Assembly (NCBI GenBank): GCA_009760855.2
Contig: WPIO01000042.1
Span: 1,074,501 to 1,138,500, forward strand
From: Cristatella mucedo
Lineage: Eukaryota > Bryozoa > Phylactolaemata > Cristatellidae
Length of the DNA: 64,000 nt
Direction of reading: 5' to 3'
The first letter of the stretch is position 1, and every line of letters begins with the position of its first letter. Under the pieces are notes generated by a model. The model was not told the origin of the DNA. It saw nothing but the letters and a program-made list of their open reading frames with translations, and searched no databases. The position numbers and the translations under genes are program-made. This document shows, piece after piece, positions 23,715-35,679 of this stretch.

Positions 23715-23870
23715 CCCTATGGTTAGGGTGCTCGCCATGGGCTCGAAGTCAGGGTGAATGTATTTGATAACTGAGGCCATGGGCTCGAGCGCCGGGGCAC
23801 TTGTGAAACACTTGACTAGAGGTTGCATGTTCTTAGCGCACTATGCAAATGCATTATTTTTTTCGCTGGA
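23715..23870 (+). repeat. Composite SINE remnant
   Basis: A tRNA-like head (GGTTAGGGTGCTCGCC, ATGGGCTCGAGCGCC) is followed by a degenerate L2-a tail (TTCTTAGCGCACTATGCAAA). It is related to 27192-27345 but carries an internal duplication of the GGCTCGA segment. Confidence 0.45.
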
Positions 23871-26183
23871 TGCAAACCTCTTAGCAGGCTCTAATATTTC
23901 TTAAAATCGAATGCAGCCTAGACAGCCAATTAAAGATGCGGTTGACGCAGATGCCGCGTCACGCCGCTCGTCTGCGACAGGCAATAGCTATTCATCCATA
24001 AGCGCATCGACTAAACTAAATTTCTGATTTTGGTCTGGTACGTTTTGTGGTACGCATCATCAAACGCCCCGGAGCTTTATTTTCTGGAATCATGGACGCG
24101 TATAGCAAAATGCATGCAACAGGAATCAGCAAAAAACTATTGCAATGCTGCCCAAGCAGAACCACGATCACATTTTAAATTTCACTCTGACCGGCAATGT
24201 ACTGGCCGATTAATGGAATTTATAAGCGCCTTAGCTACACGGGAGATAAAGCTAGTTGCGAGTCACAAGTAAGCACCTCATTAACATGTAGGCTTGTATT
24301 TCGATTTAACACTAAAGTTCAAGTTAGGAGACAAAAGTTGCAAGTGATGCAGGGATCGGTAAACTTGTTGTTTTTTGATATTTTGCCACCGTTTTCCATT
24401 CAGCTTAAACTTGTTTTGCAAAATCAATCTTTTCTTTGATGCGGAATTTGTCAGAGTTTCCGTCCTCGTATCTAATACGTTCGTCTTTTAAAAGTGACTT
24501 ATTCAAATATTTGATAAGTTTATCAATTTTTTAAGTATTTTCTCGGAATTGCACTTCGTTTTTGGTTAATAGGTGTACAAGTACTTATACTCTTTTTTGG
24601 ATTCTAGGCTTGACATCCTGTCTCTCTTATATAAGAGCCCTAAATGACAGCGAATTCATGGTGGTGCGCCCACGTAATTACCACACAACATTTCACGCGT
24701 ATATCAGCGGCGGTTCGTTTTTGAGTGCATAATTCGCAGTCATTTTGGGTTTGGCGTTTTGTTAATATTCAGACATTACATCGAATCCTTTTCAAAAAGC
24801 GACGTGCGAGCTCTTTAATGCGGCGCTCCCTGTCTTAATGTAGCCTCAAAAAGCGAATACGATTGAGAAGAAGGCCAGGACAAAGAAGTCTCCTGCGGAA
24901 AAGTTTCATGGTCACGCTGAGCTTCAGGCGCAAGTAAAAGGTGCAAGCACCTGCTCATGTCTGGTTCGCTGGGTGCTCACTAGTGCCAGTGTATGCTAAA
25001 CTGGACCTCAAAGTTTTTCCGTCCGCCCTTGAAGAGCTATCCCTCTAGAGTAGTGATGTAGCCAGCGAACCACAAAGCTTTCTATTTGCGACGCACGTAG
25101 CTGGCTAGCGTAAGGCAGCAAGCGTTCATTTATTTCCTCCAGCTAAAAATGATAGGGCGATTGCGGCTAAATCTCTCCAGCCCCTATGTAAACGAGGCAA
25201 TAACACTCGGCGGATCTTTCGTACTGACTTTACTTTCTCATATTTATCAGCGCTGCGCTAGGGTTAAGTCGGAGCGACTCATCCACTCTGTGGCAAGTCA
25301 CCTCTTCAGCATCGCCTCGGACTGACAGGCCATTGGCAAGTTCAAGGTCAGGCGCACCTCGAAAAATTTCTCGCTATCCTGCTATTCAGAGGAATGCAGT
25401 TATATCTGCCAAGCAGGCGCCCGCTTTATCAGCTGAAGTACGGTAGGAACACGCTAGTCGACGCAGCTGCTAATTATATACTTTTCCGCAGACACTAAGC
25501 CAGGTTTTCTGACGCGAAAATTGCGTTCTGCTCCACCGATACAGCGGAGCTACTTTGCGCGAACGGCGCCGCGCGTTTGATGCGCTTTTAACGCCAAGTT
25601 TGTCCGACATACTCTCTCCGACTGTTGAATCCTAAGCGAGTTCAGCAGCGCCAACCTTTCCTTCAATCCGCCGGAAGCGCCCCGATTGAAGCTCTGCTGT
25701 GCAAGCGCTGGCTCAAGCGCGCGCGAAACTCGCTCGATCCTCAGCGCGGCAGCAAGGGGCGTTTCGTGCAAAAAAGCCGCATTTAGAGACGACCGCCCAA
25801 TTCTGTAAGTATAAGGATGTTTGTTTGACGCGAGCGAAGGAAGCGGAAGCGCGGTGCATCCGCACTTCCGCTTGGCCCGGACGCTCCTGTCGGCGCACCT
25901 GTCGCTCTACTGGCGGTGCAGCCCGTTCGCAAAAAAGCGTCGTCGTCGCCGCCGCCGCCGTCCATTCTTGACAATAGGCCCGTCGTCTTTCAAAAGCGCT
26001 GGAACCGGGATCGATTCGACGCTTCGCGATCGGCCACCTCCTCAGCAACGTCCGCCGGCCAAGTGTGTGGGGCGTGGCACTTTCAGCTCGCTCAGGCCAC
26101 CGCAGTACGGCATGAGGCGGTCGACGGGCGGCGCTCGCGGCGGGCGTCATACAGGATGAGAATGTGTAAAGCCGGGCAGGACT

Positions 26184-26400
<217 letters not shown>

Positions 26401-26470
26401 AGAGAGGGAGCAGAGAGCAGCCCACACGCCCCCCCCCCGCTCTGGCCGTCGAGACCGGTGAGCCGGATCC

Positions 26471-26599
26471 TCACGAAGAGGAGGGCGGAAAGAAGAAGCA
26501 GGTCGCCACCGTGCCTACGATCGAGCTCAGCGACTCCACCCAGGAGACCGTCATGATGCCGTACGACACAACGTTAACGAAAACGTCCACTGTTCCGAT
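26471..26599 (-). CDS. T4 exon 3: TM4 and C-terminus
   Basis: 42 codons plus TGA. A GACCGTTTCAG acceptor opens phase 0 with IGTVDVFVNVVSYGIMT. One helix with a WVESLSSIVGTVAT segment follows, then CFFFP and the short tail PSSS. The T5 exon aligns along its whole length: MT(V/I)SWVESLSSIVGTV is shared and TC(F/V)FFP is kept. T4 totals 145 residues (72+31+42). Confidence 0.87.
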   Translation of the reverse strand: MGTVDVFVNVVSYGIMTVSWVESLSSIVGTVATCFFFPPSSS

Positions 26600-26984
26600 C
26601 TGAAACGGTCGAGCGCAGGTGTCGGCGCTACGACCGGCCCGGACCTTTGTCGCCACTCCGTCGGCGCGTCTGCGGAAGGCGCAGCAGCCATGGCGCTCGC
26701 CCGAGCTGAGAGGAGGCGCAAAAACGGAGCGATCGCGTCGTTCGCTGCTCGCAGAGCGTTCGCTTGAGTGTTCAGCCACTCAGACTTCACCCAGAAAGAG
26801 ATGGAGCTCTCAGAGGGCGCTTTACCAAGTATATTATTATTGCCGTTACTCACCGAGGACCGTTGGTGCATGAACAGCTGACATTTGCTCTTGTTATGCG
26901 GTACCTTTCGGATATTTATTATTATTATTATTATTATTCTTATTTAATGACGATTGAACCGCTGTACTATTTGTGACATCAAGG

Positions 26985-27550
26985 TTTATTACTTAAGTGT
27001 TAATGTATTACTTAAGTTCTCCATTCTTCCGTTCTGGCTTACCCGAAATACTTCAAATCAAGCTAAGCATAGTGCCTGCAGCTCTTTTGCTCAAGTCTTT
27101 TAGCTGTGCTCCGAACTAGCCTCGAATAATTTAGAGACTGTGCCGTTAGCTCGCGTGCTCCCAAAGCCTAAAGCTCAGTCCCGACTGACATCACCGAGCT
27201 GGATTGGTCCAGCAGTTGAGGTGCTCGCCCCGATCAAAGTCTGGCTGAGGTTTTGGGCTCGACATGTAAAGCGCCTGAATAGAGATTAAGTTCTCTAGGG
27301 TCGCTATAGAAATGAATTATATTTATATTTATATTTATCACGACACTACCTGCCGTCTAGACGTTAAAAAGCGCAAAACTTCCTCAAAGCACTCGCTCAA
27401 CAAAAGTCCTCTATTTGCTTTTGCATGCTGACACTCGCGTGTTATCAGTAGCCACATTTAAATGCCATTTTCAGTATACGTTATGGGCCAATAAATCTAT
27501 TTAGTTCTCTTAAGGTGCAATGGAAAAATGTTACCATCATTTCTACTCTT
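26985..27550 (+). mobile_element. Old L2-a relic shared by both duplicates
   Basis: A strongly decayed plus-strand fragment. GACTGTGCCGTTAGCTCG and CCCAAAGCCTAAAGCTCAG recall the L2-a 3' coding region. The collinear relic in copy B lies at about 54270-54670. In copy A it is interrupted by the SINE at 27192-27345. Confidence 0.6.
27192..27345 (+). repeat. Composite SINE with L2-a stem-loop tail
   Basis: A tRNA-like head (GGTCCAGCAGTTGAGGTGCT, then GGGCTCGAC) is fused directly to ATGTAAAGCGCCTGAATAG, a loop, and CTCTAGGGTCGCTATAGAA. A TTTATA-rich tail follows. ATCAC on both sides may be the target-site duplication. The corresponding site in copy B (about 54455) lacks the element. Confidence 0.75.
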
Positions 27551-28623
27551 GCTACATTTTCCTTCGCAAACGAAAGTGCTCCTTTCCTTCACTCGCATCG
27601 GATGCTGCACGTGCTGAATGGATTCTTGCCAGGCTATATTTACGCTGACAAATGAGCCGATAGATACCCTAGAGAGCTACCTTATACAGCTTAGGAAGAC
27701 GTTCTTCAAGAAGAACACAAACACAATAATCTGACGCAGCCGTGACAATCTGGTGGATGCGTGTAAAACCGGCGGATACAGCAACCGCTGACCTCTCAAT
27801 TGGACGCACATGAATCAAGGGAAGTGAAAATTTAAAGGAGACAACGAATGAAAGCAGTGACTAAAATAGCGCTGTAAACTTATTTAGTCGTCTTCACTAT
27901 TCAGTCACTAAGGCAGTATGCCTGGAGAAAAGACAGTTCAAAATACAAAGCATTTTCAAATATAGCGAGGCAAGTTTCGGTCTATTGCCAAAACAAAAAT
28001 AAGCACGGAAGTCAGGCATTAAACAGCAGCCACTGGAAAGATTTAGTGAAGACTATTATTATTGGAGTTGTTTGCTAGAAATTTTAATTTGTTGCTGCAC
28101 TCAGCACGTATAGTGGTAGCTGCGAACTTATGCGACAAGGCCTAAAGCAAGTGGCTACATACAGAGTGACGCGGCTTTTTAAGACGTGTCAAGGAAACTC
28201 GGTAAATACCCCAAGGAAATTGTTAAAAATAGCTACAAAGGACGCACTGGCATTTTTGTGCATGCATGAAGAAAGTAAAACGCGATAAATACTTATATTA
28301 TAAATTATATATTATAAATACTTATATTATACTTATACCATATGTATATATTTGACCTAAGTATACTTTTATATTTTTAAAATACAAATGAAATCGATAA
28401 CACTTGGATCTGTTAATTTAAAATTTCCGCCTTCATGGCAGGAAGCGCTGGCTTTTCATGCCACCAAGCGTGGCGTGGTGTCGATGGTCGCCTCGCAACG
28501 CGAGAGCTTGGCTCAATAAACGCATGGCTGGACGGCGAGCCGACTCGACGAAGGACTGACATGTGAGATAAGTGGGCCAAGCTGCGACTGCATTGCGGTA
28601 CCCGCATTAAAGGAACGCGGAAA

Positions 28624-28702
28624 CGGTCGTGCGATAATCCGCTGTCGTGCGATAAGCCGCGGTCGTGAGATAAGCTGCGGTCGTGCGATAAGCCGCGGTC
28701 GG
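28624..28702. repeat. 18-bp tandem repeat, four copies
   Basis: Units of CGGTCGTGCGATAAGCCG start at 28624, 28642, 28660 and 28678, with a partial fifth. They are absent from the matching position in copy B near 55150. Confidence 0.93.
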
Positions 28703-29179
28703 GCAGCGCAGAAGCCGAAGCAAGCGTGCAACAACGGGGCTACAGTCGGTGGCGCTTCAGAAGTTGAGCTCGCCACCGCTTTGAGCAGGACTCGAAGGCT
28801 CCAGATCTCAGAGAGGTGAGACGCTCCAGGGTGCCGTGCGAGAGTTGCTTTGCAGCGCGCCACGGCTCGTAGCGGAAGCTTAATGCCCTCCGTCGCTGTT
28901 GAATAGATTCTGAATAGACGTTGAATAGGTTCGTCTATCTGGATTCTAGTCCGGTAATTACTCGGAGCAATTTACTCTAGAAGGCGGTCGAGAACGGGAC
29001 GAGACCCGTATTTCCGACGCGCGCCGCCGCCGCCTTTAATCGGGCCTTCTCGGTTCGCACCAGAGGCGCGGCGGCCGCATTCGCTGCGGGCGCTGGTGAA
29101 AGCGCCGCTGACCGAAATCGTGCCACGAAGCAGCCAGCGCGATCGAGCAGGACACCGCCACGCTGGGCTGAACGCTCAC

Positions 29180-29272
29180 CGCGGACGCGTTGGCCCAGAA
29201 ACTCGTCACGCCGGCGGCTGTCGCAATACTGAACACTCCGCAGACAACTGTCAGCCAGAAATATCCGAATCG
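29180..29272 (-). CDS. T4 exon 2: TM3
   Basis: 31 codons in phase 0. A TTTTTTGCAG acceptor is followed by RFGYFWLTVVCGVFSI, the rest of the helix, and WANASA at a GTGAGC donor. The T5 exon differs at 12 of 93 bases, of which 11 are synonymous; the one replacement is Phe to Ile at exon residue 25. This is strong evidence that the exon is translated and under purifying selection. Confidence 0.9.
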
Positions 29273-29577
29273 CTGCAAAAAATTGTAAGGAGAAGCCCGT
29301 CGTCAGCTAGCGGACAGCGACGGACGTGCGCGTCGCGGCGGAGCTCAGACGGCGGCGGCCAAGCAGTGCCACGTGGATGGGAGCCACGTGACCCTACTGA
29401 TGCATGCTGGTCTTGAGCCGCGTAACATGGCGAGTCTTGCTTCTGTCCTGCTTTGATCTTGCTTACGTCCAAATTATATCTCGCTTCTCTAACGAAGTTT
29501 AAAATAAATGTCAATAAACTTCCGTTAAGTCTTGCTACCTAGTCGTTTCTCTACCCCTGAATAGTGACTACGGGCAA

Positions 29578-29740
29578 GCCGTAATGGCTTACTAGGTAAG
29601 GCGGTTGCTTTTCACGACCTTGGGCCCGAGGTCGTGGGTTCGAATCCTGCGGTGGGCGATCCTGTATCGCCGCTGCAAGCGGTGGTGATAGCCGTCAAGG
29701 CTCTTCTGTTGCCATACAAAAAAGAAGCTGTTAAATCAGT
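29578..29740 (+). repeat. tRNA-derived SINE, near full length
   Basis: The A-box-like TGGCTTACTAGG and a canonical B box GGTTCGAATCC (29637-29647) lie in a tRNA-like head. The head is followed by the SINE body (CGCCGCTGCAAGCGGTGG, GCCGTCAAGGC) and the end TGTTAAATCAG. It is absent from the corresponding place in copy B (about 56300-56340), so it inserted after the duplication. The B box could support RNA polymerase III transcription. It is not a functional tRNA gene, because it has no clean acceptor stem and continues into the SINE body. Confidence 0.85.
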
Positions 29741-30004
29741 TTCTATTGAAATTTTTAAAATGTCATTTGTTAGGGAGATAGGTAATGGCCCACGACTATG
29801 CACCTCCTCTGAATTGTAACCTGTCACGATAGCCCTTATCGCTAGCCGCCGAATCGCATAAGTCTTTCTTGAAGAGTTTTGGGGGGCTCATAAACAGGGA
29901 CTCGATCAGAGCAGAGACTCTGTCTTAGCCAAAGCACGCACACACACACACAAAAACAAACATTCGCACACACGCACACATACTACGCATGCAGACGCAT
30001 ATAT

Positions 30005-30076
<72 letters not shown>

Positions 30077-30135
30077 GTGTGTGTGCGTCTGTGTGTGTGT
30101 GTGCGTGCGCGTGTGTGTGCGTGTGCATGTGTGTA
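30005..30135. repeat. (GT)n microsatellite
   Basis: About 50 GT units with a few GCGT interruptions, flanked on the left by a short CA-rich patch. Confidence 0.96.
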
Positions 30136-30332
30136 CGTTCATTGCATTTTTTGTCTTATATCTAGCTCTCGCGCTCTCTCTCTCGCTCTCCCGCGCTCAT
30201 CCAGCTCATGCCGTCTCCAATTTGTGTGTGTAGTCTTTCTGTCAAGTTCACCCACCCATACGCCCTCTACCAAGCATTCAGACAGATCGCCACGCTCAGC
30301 TGCTGACTTGCAATCCTACGATCGCTACCGGT

Positions 30333-30364
30333 AGCCGATTGGCCGACGCGTCGGCCAATCGGCT
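30333..30364. repeat. Perfect 32-bp palindrome
   Basis: AGCCGATTGGCCGACG is followed immediately by its exact reverse complement. The arms carry ATTGG and CCAAT. It lies 61 bases inside T4 intron 1 and has no equivalent in T5, where an L2-b insertion begins at the same distance. Confidence 0.97.
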
Positions 30365-30425
30365 GAGCAGCAAGACGCGGAGCAAGAGGAGAGGGAGCTG
30401 CTGCGGAAATCCGCCCACCTCTTAC

Positions 30426-30641
30426 CTGAATCGACGCCTTCGGGTCCTCTAGGTAAAACGACGGCACCGCGACCAGCACGCCACATATGCTTTCCACCAG
30501 GCCCAAAGAGCCGGCCAAAACGTTGAACGGCCACATCCAGACGCTTCCGGGATTGGCCAGCGTATAAATAGACATAAAGAAAAGCAGGGCGGCGGCAAGG
30601 CCATGCAGGGATCCGAGAATCCAAAAAATAAGGAAACCCAT
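30426..30641 (-). CDS. T4 exon 1: TM1 and TM2 of a four-TM membrane protein
   Basis: 72 codons from MGFLIFWILG to a terminal CAG, then a GTAAGA donor. TM1 is about residues 3-27, the outer loop is [19 protein letters not shown]2 is about 41-63, and the cytoplasmic turn YLEDPKASIQ precedes RFGYFW of exon 2. It is identical to T5 at 57 of 72 residues; 11 of the 15 differences fall in the first 29 residues, and positions 30-51 are invariant. It has no N-terminal Cys cluster, unlike T1 and T3. T4 (26471-30641) encodes 145 residues with both termini predicted cytoplasmic. The family is not recognised and no enzymatic residues are apparent; a structural, adaptor or channel-like membrane role is possible but unproven. 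Confidence 0.88.
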
Positions 30642-30690
30642 TTGACTTGAAACGCAGCGTCGGCGCAGACATCAAGAATGCTGCAGAAAA

Positions 30691-30700
30691 ACGTCACGTC
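30691..30700 (-). promoter_or_regulatory. Conserved -50 element of T4 (ACGTCACGTC)
   Basis: ACGTCACGTC starts 50 bases upstream of the T4 ATG. T5 has ACGTCACGTCA at exactly the same distance (59884-59894), inside a block of conserved upstream sequence. It resembles two overlapping CRE/ATF half sites. No TATA box is near. Confidence 0.5.
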
Positions 30701-31008
30701 GCCACCCCATTTCTGCAAACCGCTCCGAGCCCATTTTAAGATGGGCGCAAAAACCTCCGAAAGCCGCGTTGAGGCGTGCCCTTACGCTCAAGCTATCGCC
30801 ACCGGAAGTGCCGCGGCGCCCATCGCTGCTTTGCCGTAGCTATTAAATTGAGGCGAGACGAATGGGAAACGACGTCTCACTGCAAAAGGAGCGCTGGCAC
30901 GCCAGAGCGAAACAATTGGCGCGCAGTCTAGAGCAGGAAAAAGGAATGAGCACACATTTTCCTAGTCGTTCCACTCTTCCGAGCCCGCTGAACGCATGCG
31001 CAAGAGGT

Positions 31009-31090
31009 AATAATAATAATATTGCACTTGATAAAGCGCCCTCAGAGAACTTAATCTCTTTCTAGGCGCTTTACATTTGCTGCAAAGTGA
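31009..31090 (-). mobile_element. L2-a 3' terminus
   Basis: A clean reverse copy of the stem-loop: TTGATAAAGCGCCCTCAGAG, TTAATCTCTTTCTAGGCGC and TTTACATTTGCTGCAAA after an (AAT)n tail. It is absent at the matching point of copy B (about 60105), so it is private to copy A. Confidence 0.88.
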
Positions 31091-31161
31091 TACGCAATAG
31101 AATAGAATAGTAAGTAAAATCATGCTTGAAAAACAAACAAAGGTAGCCTCTAATATTTTGT

Positions 31162-31164
<3 letters not shown>

Positions 31165-31214
<50 letters not shown>

Positions 31215-31250
31215 GAGAGAGAGAGAGTGAGTGAGAAGAGAGAGAGAATG
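31165..31250. repeat. (GA)n microsatellite
   Basis: A GA tract with AAAGCGA and GTGAGT interruptions. The (GA)n block at 60188 sits in the same relative place in copy B but is several times longer. Confidence 0.94.
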
Positions 31251-32289
31251 AAAGCAGGCAGGAAATGCATAGATGTAGTGAAAGGGAGACCATGTGAACG
31301 ACTTAGAGAGGCACGCTTCGGGTGCCATCCTAACGGATTCAGCTACGAAGCGATGGTATGTCTTTGATGAGACAAACAACATTAATTTCTATCGCGTGTC
31401 GATGTCACGGGCCCGGACAAATAGCAACGGGACACGTCGAAACGATTGCGCTCTTACAGCGCTCTCAACGCAGGTCGCCCTAGCAGGTCAGGGTTCATAG
31501 CTTCGTACCTTCTTAGTCTTCCCAAAGCCTCCCCGTTCACCCGATTCCTGATCTTAAGTGCACTATGAAACCGATAGCCGGCGGTACACGGATCATCGTA
31601 GCTTGGCTAGTAACGAGCACTGTTAGAGAGCCGTGACAAGCCGTGACGTCAGCGATACATCTTCATCTGAACAGGCAAACTTATACCTGCCATTCCCGAA
31701 ATGAACACCAGCCGATACTGCCAAAGCTTTTGCAGTTGATTAATCCTATTAGACATAGCCAAAACGCTATTAGGTTTTCATGAATATTAATCTTAATAAT
31801 AGAACCTGAGAATAACTTTTAATAATGATAATAATAGTAATAAGTCATTCAAATAGCGATATAAAAGAACAGCTCGGCTATCCGGGTGCTTTACAACTAG
31901 CTGCCAAAGCAGCAGCATTGATGAAGACTTGATGAGATGAACGCCATCCTCTTTAGACTCACGCAGATGAGTACAGAAGCACAGAAGCCGTGGACCAGCA
32001 TTCAAAGCATTCATACGACGACACGCAGGCTCACAGCGTTTTAGAATCCTTAAAGAATAGCATGCATCGAATCACGTTCAGCTATGCAAGCTAAGCACAT
32101 CAACACAAAGAGGGAAACCCTAAAATCCTTAGCCGGGCTTTCGTTAAACCACAGTGAAAGCTGTCCAAACAGGATGCTGCGTTGGCTGCGACTTCAATGG
32201 TGCAAAGTCTATGCACGCGGTAGCTGAAGTCACGAGCCAGTTAGGCGCACACGCGGACTAAAGACCCAATCATAAAAAAAACAAATTTA

Positions 32290-32665
32290 TTTGAACAAAC
32301 TGCAGGCGACAGACGGCATGAGGCTGAGGCAATGTGTGCAGCAGTTTATTTTTATATTTGCCCAGCTTAAGAAAATTTGCCAACATCCAGGATCGCCTGT
32401 CTCCATGGTGAGCCATGTTTATCAGGCGATGATGCATGTTCCGATTGCTTAAACGACAAACACAACTGAGTATCTTCAGTATGGAAGTGATAGCCTCGGT
32501 CTGGCTAGCCTGAATCTCTTTTCTGGTTCAGTATAAACGAAGAACTGCACCACAGGACCGAGAACGCACAGTTGCTGGATTCCACGTCTGACTGGTCTGG
32601 TGAATAAAATTTGACCACCGAACGACCCAGGTGAAACACGATCGGAGTGGTAGAATTTGAACGAG
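32290..32665 (-). mobile_element. L2-b-like fragment, copy A of a shared insertion
   Basis: Decayed reverse-transcriptase sequence on the minus strand. It aligns with 61600-62000 in copy B, including flanking host sequence such as CAATGGTGCAAAGTC (32205) against CAATGACGGAAAGTCC (61521). The insertion therefore predates the duplication. No intact ORF remains. Confidence 0.65.
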
Positions 32666-34269
32666 AAGGGAGGCACAATTCAATCATGACATCGAGCTCT
32701 ACGTGGATTTTAGCTCTGCGTGGAATTTTGCGGCCATCCAAATGTTAATTTCGTCGATTGAGGCTGCACGGGAGTCAGGCAAGTCAGACCTAGAGCAAGT
32801 CTATGACACTAGGCTTTTTCTACACTGTCTCTAGTAAACCACTATGCATTAATTTTTAGCTAGGAGGAAGAAAGTCGTAATATTTTAATAGGAAAGCAGT
32901 TTTATGCAAAAAATATCACGAATATTCCAAAAATCTGTAAGTGTTTGAACATTTAGCTTTGCAGTGCTTTCAAACAGAGAGCTTAGTGCAGATCAGTAAC
33001 TCATTGGACGCCAATTTTGAATACAGTTCTCCCATGATCAGCCATCATGGGTAGCCTCGGGTGCACGGCCCAATACGACCAGGATTCGAGCCTCATCTCA
33101 CAAAAGATTTCACTGAATGGAAATTGAGCTCGCTAAGCATGCAGTGCTAATTAACCATTTTCTTTGCCTATCCCGAGCATAAAACTAAAGGGTAGCATCG
33201 TTGACCATTTTTTAATTTCTTGTGCCTGAATATTGAATTTCAACTTGGTTTGAATAGTAGTTCAACCATCAATAGCGGTTGTAACTTGAGAAAACTAAGC
33301 GCCAGTGCTATTCGAGGTTTGTGGTATTGCCATATAAGCTGCCGCCCTGCCCCGTGAGCTGAGTACGGCCTTCGTTTATTTGAACTTCTGGGTGACAGCA
33401 CAACGGAGAGCGATTCAGCTGCAGGAATTCAGAGGAATCAATACACTGATGAGTGGACTTTGTTCAAGCGCCGTGACAGTAATGGTATAAGTAAGAAATT
33501 CATGTAATTGCTGATTCTGGCTCTGTAACGGAAATTGGATGTCTCAATAATCCCAAAGGACCGTATTCAGAATTATCATTATTAGCAATAGGCTACCTAC
33601 TGATGACTTTTCTTTTAGTTAAGAATTCTTCGAAGGTTGGAAATATTCCTTCTCTCATCTGCACCAGAATAACTCTACTTTGCAGCCGCAATCCTTATAC
33701 CGGGACCACGAGAGCGTACGCAAAAGCACACAAACACACCACGTGGGAGCCAACGGTGCTATAGAGCCGTATTTTGCAGCGTCCATTAATTTCTCCTGGC
33801 GCTGACTCGTACTGTCGCACTAATCATTGGTAAGCAGCTATTCTCCCTCCTTTATTTAAAAGTAAAATCATTTCTGATGCGATAATTAAGCGCAACAATC
33901 TGAGATCTTTGTTTTATGCATATGAATCGTGAGGGCGCATACGCATAAATAAGGCCCTTATATTATATTTTACTATATTTTATATAAATAAGGCCCTTAT
34001 ATTTTCCGGCACCTTCCGGAATCTTCCCAACTCTCTTTCAGCGAATTTTCCTGGCTTCAGCTTCGGGAAACTCGTGGCCAATCTTTTTATCAAAAGTAAT
34101 GGCTGAGAAACCTACTGACTAACTACTGGTACAACTGGTGCCACTGTGGAGTTATCTAGCTTAACCTAAAAGTTTGCTCTGCCAGCGTACTTTAGAACCA
34201 GCGGCCTTAAGAACCTCAACAAAATCAAGGGTTCTTGTTCTCAGAGAACCTTTCATGCAAGGTTCAAAT

Positions 34270-34475
34270 TAGCTTAAAGTTAAATCCGCCTACTTTCAGT
34301 TACTTAAATTTGGGCGTATTCTTGTTTGCAGAGACCATAAGACTACATTCAAATTGGTTAATGCACTAGTAATTTTTTTCTAGACCTTAACAACTCCGTC
34401 CTTGCTGGTCTTCCAGCCAAAGCAATGAAGTACTTTCAGATTCTACCAAAGCCAGCAGCTAGGCTTATCTGCCCT
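34270..34475 (+). mobile_element. Decayed L2-a coding fragment
   Basis: CCGCCTACTTTCAGTTACTT and TTGCTGGTCTTCCAGCCAAA correspond to the reverse-transcriptase segments KSAYFQL and LLAGLPA of better copies. Stops and indels throughout; no tail. Confidence 0.6.
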
Positions 34476-35094
34476 AAGCTCGGTGATGCCATATCACAAA
34501 ACTTACAGCGATTCTGAAATGGCTTCCAATAAAGCAATTATTGAATCTCCAAGTTGTGTTGCTAATTTCGAGGACGCTCATGTTTTGTTTCAGTCAATTT
34601 CTTTTGTTTCAGCCAATCGTAGCTATTCCCTTCACACGCTAAGCATCTTATTAACTGCTTGGTCGACTTAAAATGTTTGAAAGCTCGGCAAGAATCCACG
34701 CCTCTAAAATGCCAGCCGCCTGCTGAGCGGTGGCTATTCGCGAGTCTTTTGCATGCAGTGAGTTTAGCTACCGGCGAAACCTGTGCTTACGTAGCTTAAG
34801 TAAATTTGCTTCAGAAAATTCAGCATACACTTGTTATGCAGGCTAAGAAAAACTTTATTGCAGTTTAAGTTCAGCTAACAGAGTTTCTGAGACGCCAAGT
34901 CATTTTCTATCCTATTGAAACGCTGCTAACATAAACACTTGAATAGTAGGATAGTTATTATTCTCGGGATTATAGGACACGTGATCTTGGTGCGATCCTT
35001 ACAAATAAGAATGAAGTCTTCATGTGGATCCTACGTCAGAAAAATTTTAACTTCAGCCATCATGTAGAAAATTAATTATCGTGACACAAGTTGT

Positions 35095-35255
35095 GTAATG
35101 TATCTTCGTCTGTAACTTTACACAACCACAAAGACCACGTGGGCGCTGCATAGGAGAATTTTGTATTTTGCACTCACGGCCTAAGCGGCTTTCGGTACGC
35201 ATTCGCTAGCCAACAGACTTCGTCTCAAGCAACAGAGAGAAAGTGGGAAGCCCAG
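35095..35255 (-). mobile_element. L2-b 3' terminus
   Basis: The tail (GTAATGTATCTTCGTCTG on the plus strand), then the short UTR and the conserved last codons (RMRTESR region). It ends at about GAAAGTGGGAAGC. Confidence 0.85.
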
Positions 35256-35679
35256 AAAATTACTGGACTTCAGTGCACAAGCATCTACGGTCAGTGGGTG
35301 ACAAGACGCTTCCATAGAAAGACCTAATGACGACGGCATCAGGAATTTCTGCCATCGTTGCCCGCTGGCATGTATACGGAGCTAAATACATCCGCTGGCG
35401 ACAATACTGTGGGATAATGAAGAGTAGCTTCAGGCTTCAGGTACTTTTGCTGTTACCTGCATTACTTAAATCTGAATTTACCGACGCTCGCGTATAGACG
35501 CTTGGCATATTTTCACCGCAGCACGTACTCCACGTGTCCCAAAGGTTTTTGATCCACTACTTTTAAAACTCGAAGACAATCGAAAATTGAATTCTGGAGA
35601 CTACGGTTACTCTTCTGTTCTATTTGAGGCTGTAGTTTTACTACTTGCGTCCTTCTCTGCCTATCTGCATCTCTGTGTA

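Larger units (their letters stand above)
26600..29179 (-). other. T4 intron 2
   Basis: A 2580-base phase 0 intron. It holds a short L2-a stem-loop with ATT tail (about 26800-26850), an old L2-a relic (26985-27550) split by a SINE, and an 18-bp tandem repeat (28624-28702). The remainder is AT-rich without recognisable content, though several blocks align with T5 intron 2. Confidence 0.7.
29273..30425 (-). other. T4 intron 1
   Basis: A 1153-base phase 0 intron with a GTAAGA donor and TTTTGCAG acceptor. It contains a full-length SINE (29578-29740), a (GT)n tract (30005-30130) and a perfect 32-bp palindrome 61 bases from the donor. Confidence 0.8.
26470..32665. repeat. Segmental duplication, copy A (T4 unit)
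   Basis: Contains all of T4, its introns, promoter and about 2 kb upstream, and aligns collinearly with 53400-62050. Matching landmarks include exon 3, CTTCAAATCAAGCTAAGCAT (27050 and 54316), GTCAAGGAAACTCGGTAAAT (28188), the exon 2 region, the promoter, CCACTCTTCCGAGC (30970 and 60070) and an L2-b-like fragment at the far end. Length differences come from private insertions and microsatellites. The right boundary is where similarity fades at about 32665. Confidence 0.85.

Noticed and set aside
29578-29740. tRNA genes at sites with perfect B boxes
   Set aside because: The B box is canonical, but no full cloverleaf with paired acceptor stem could be drawn, and the same head is repeated with a common SINE body at several loci.
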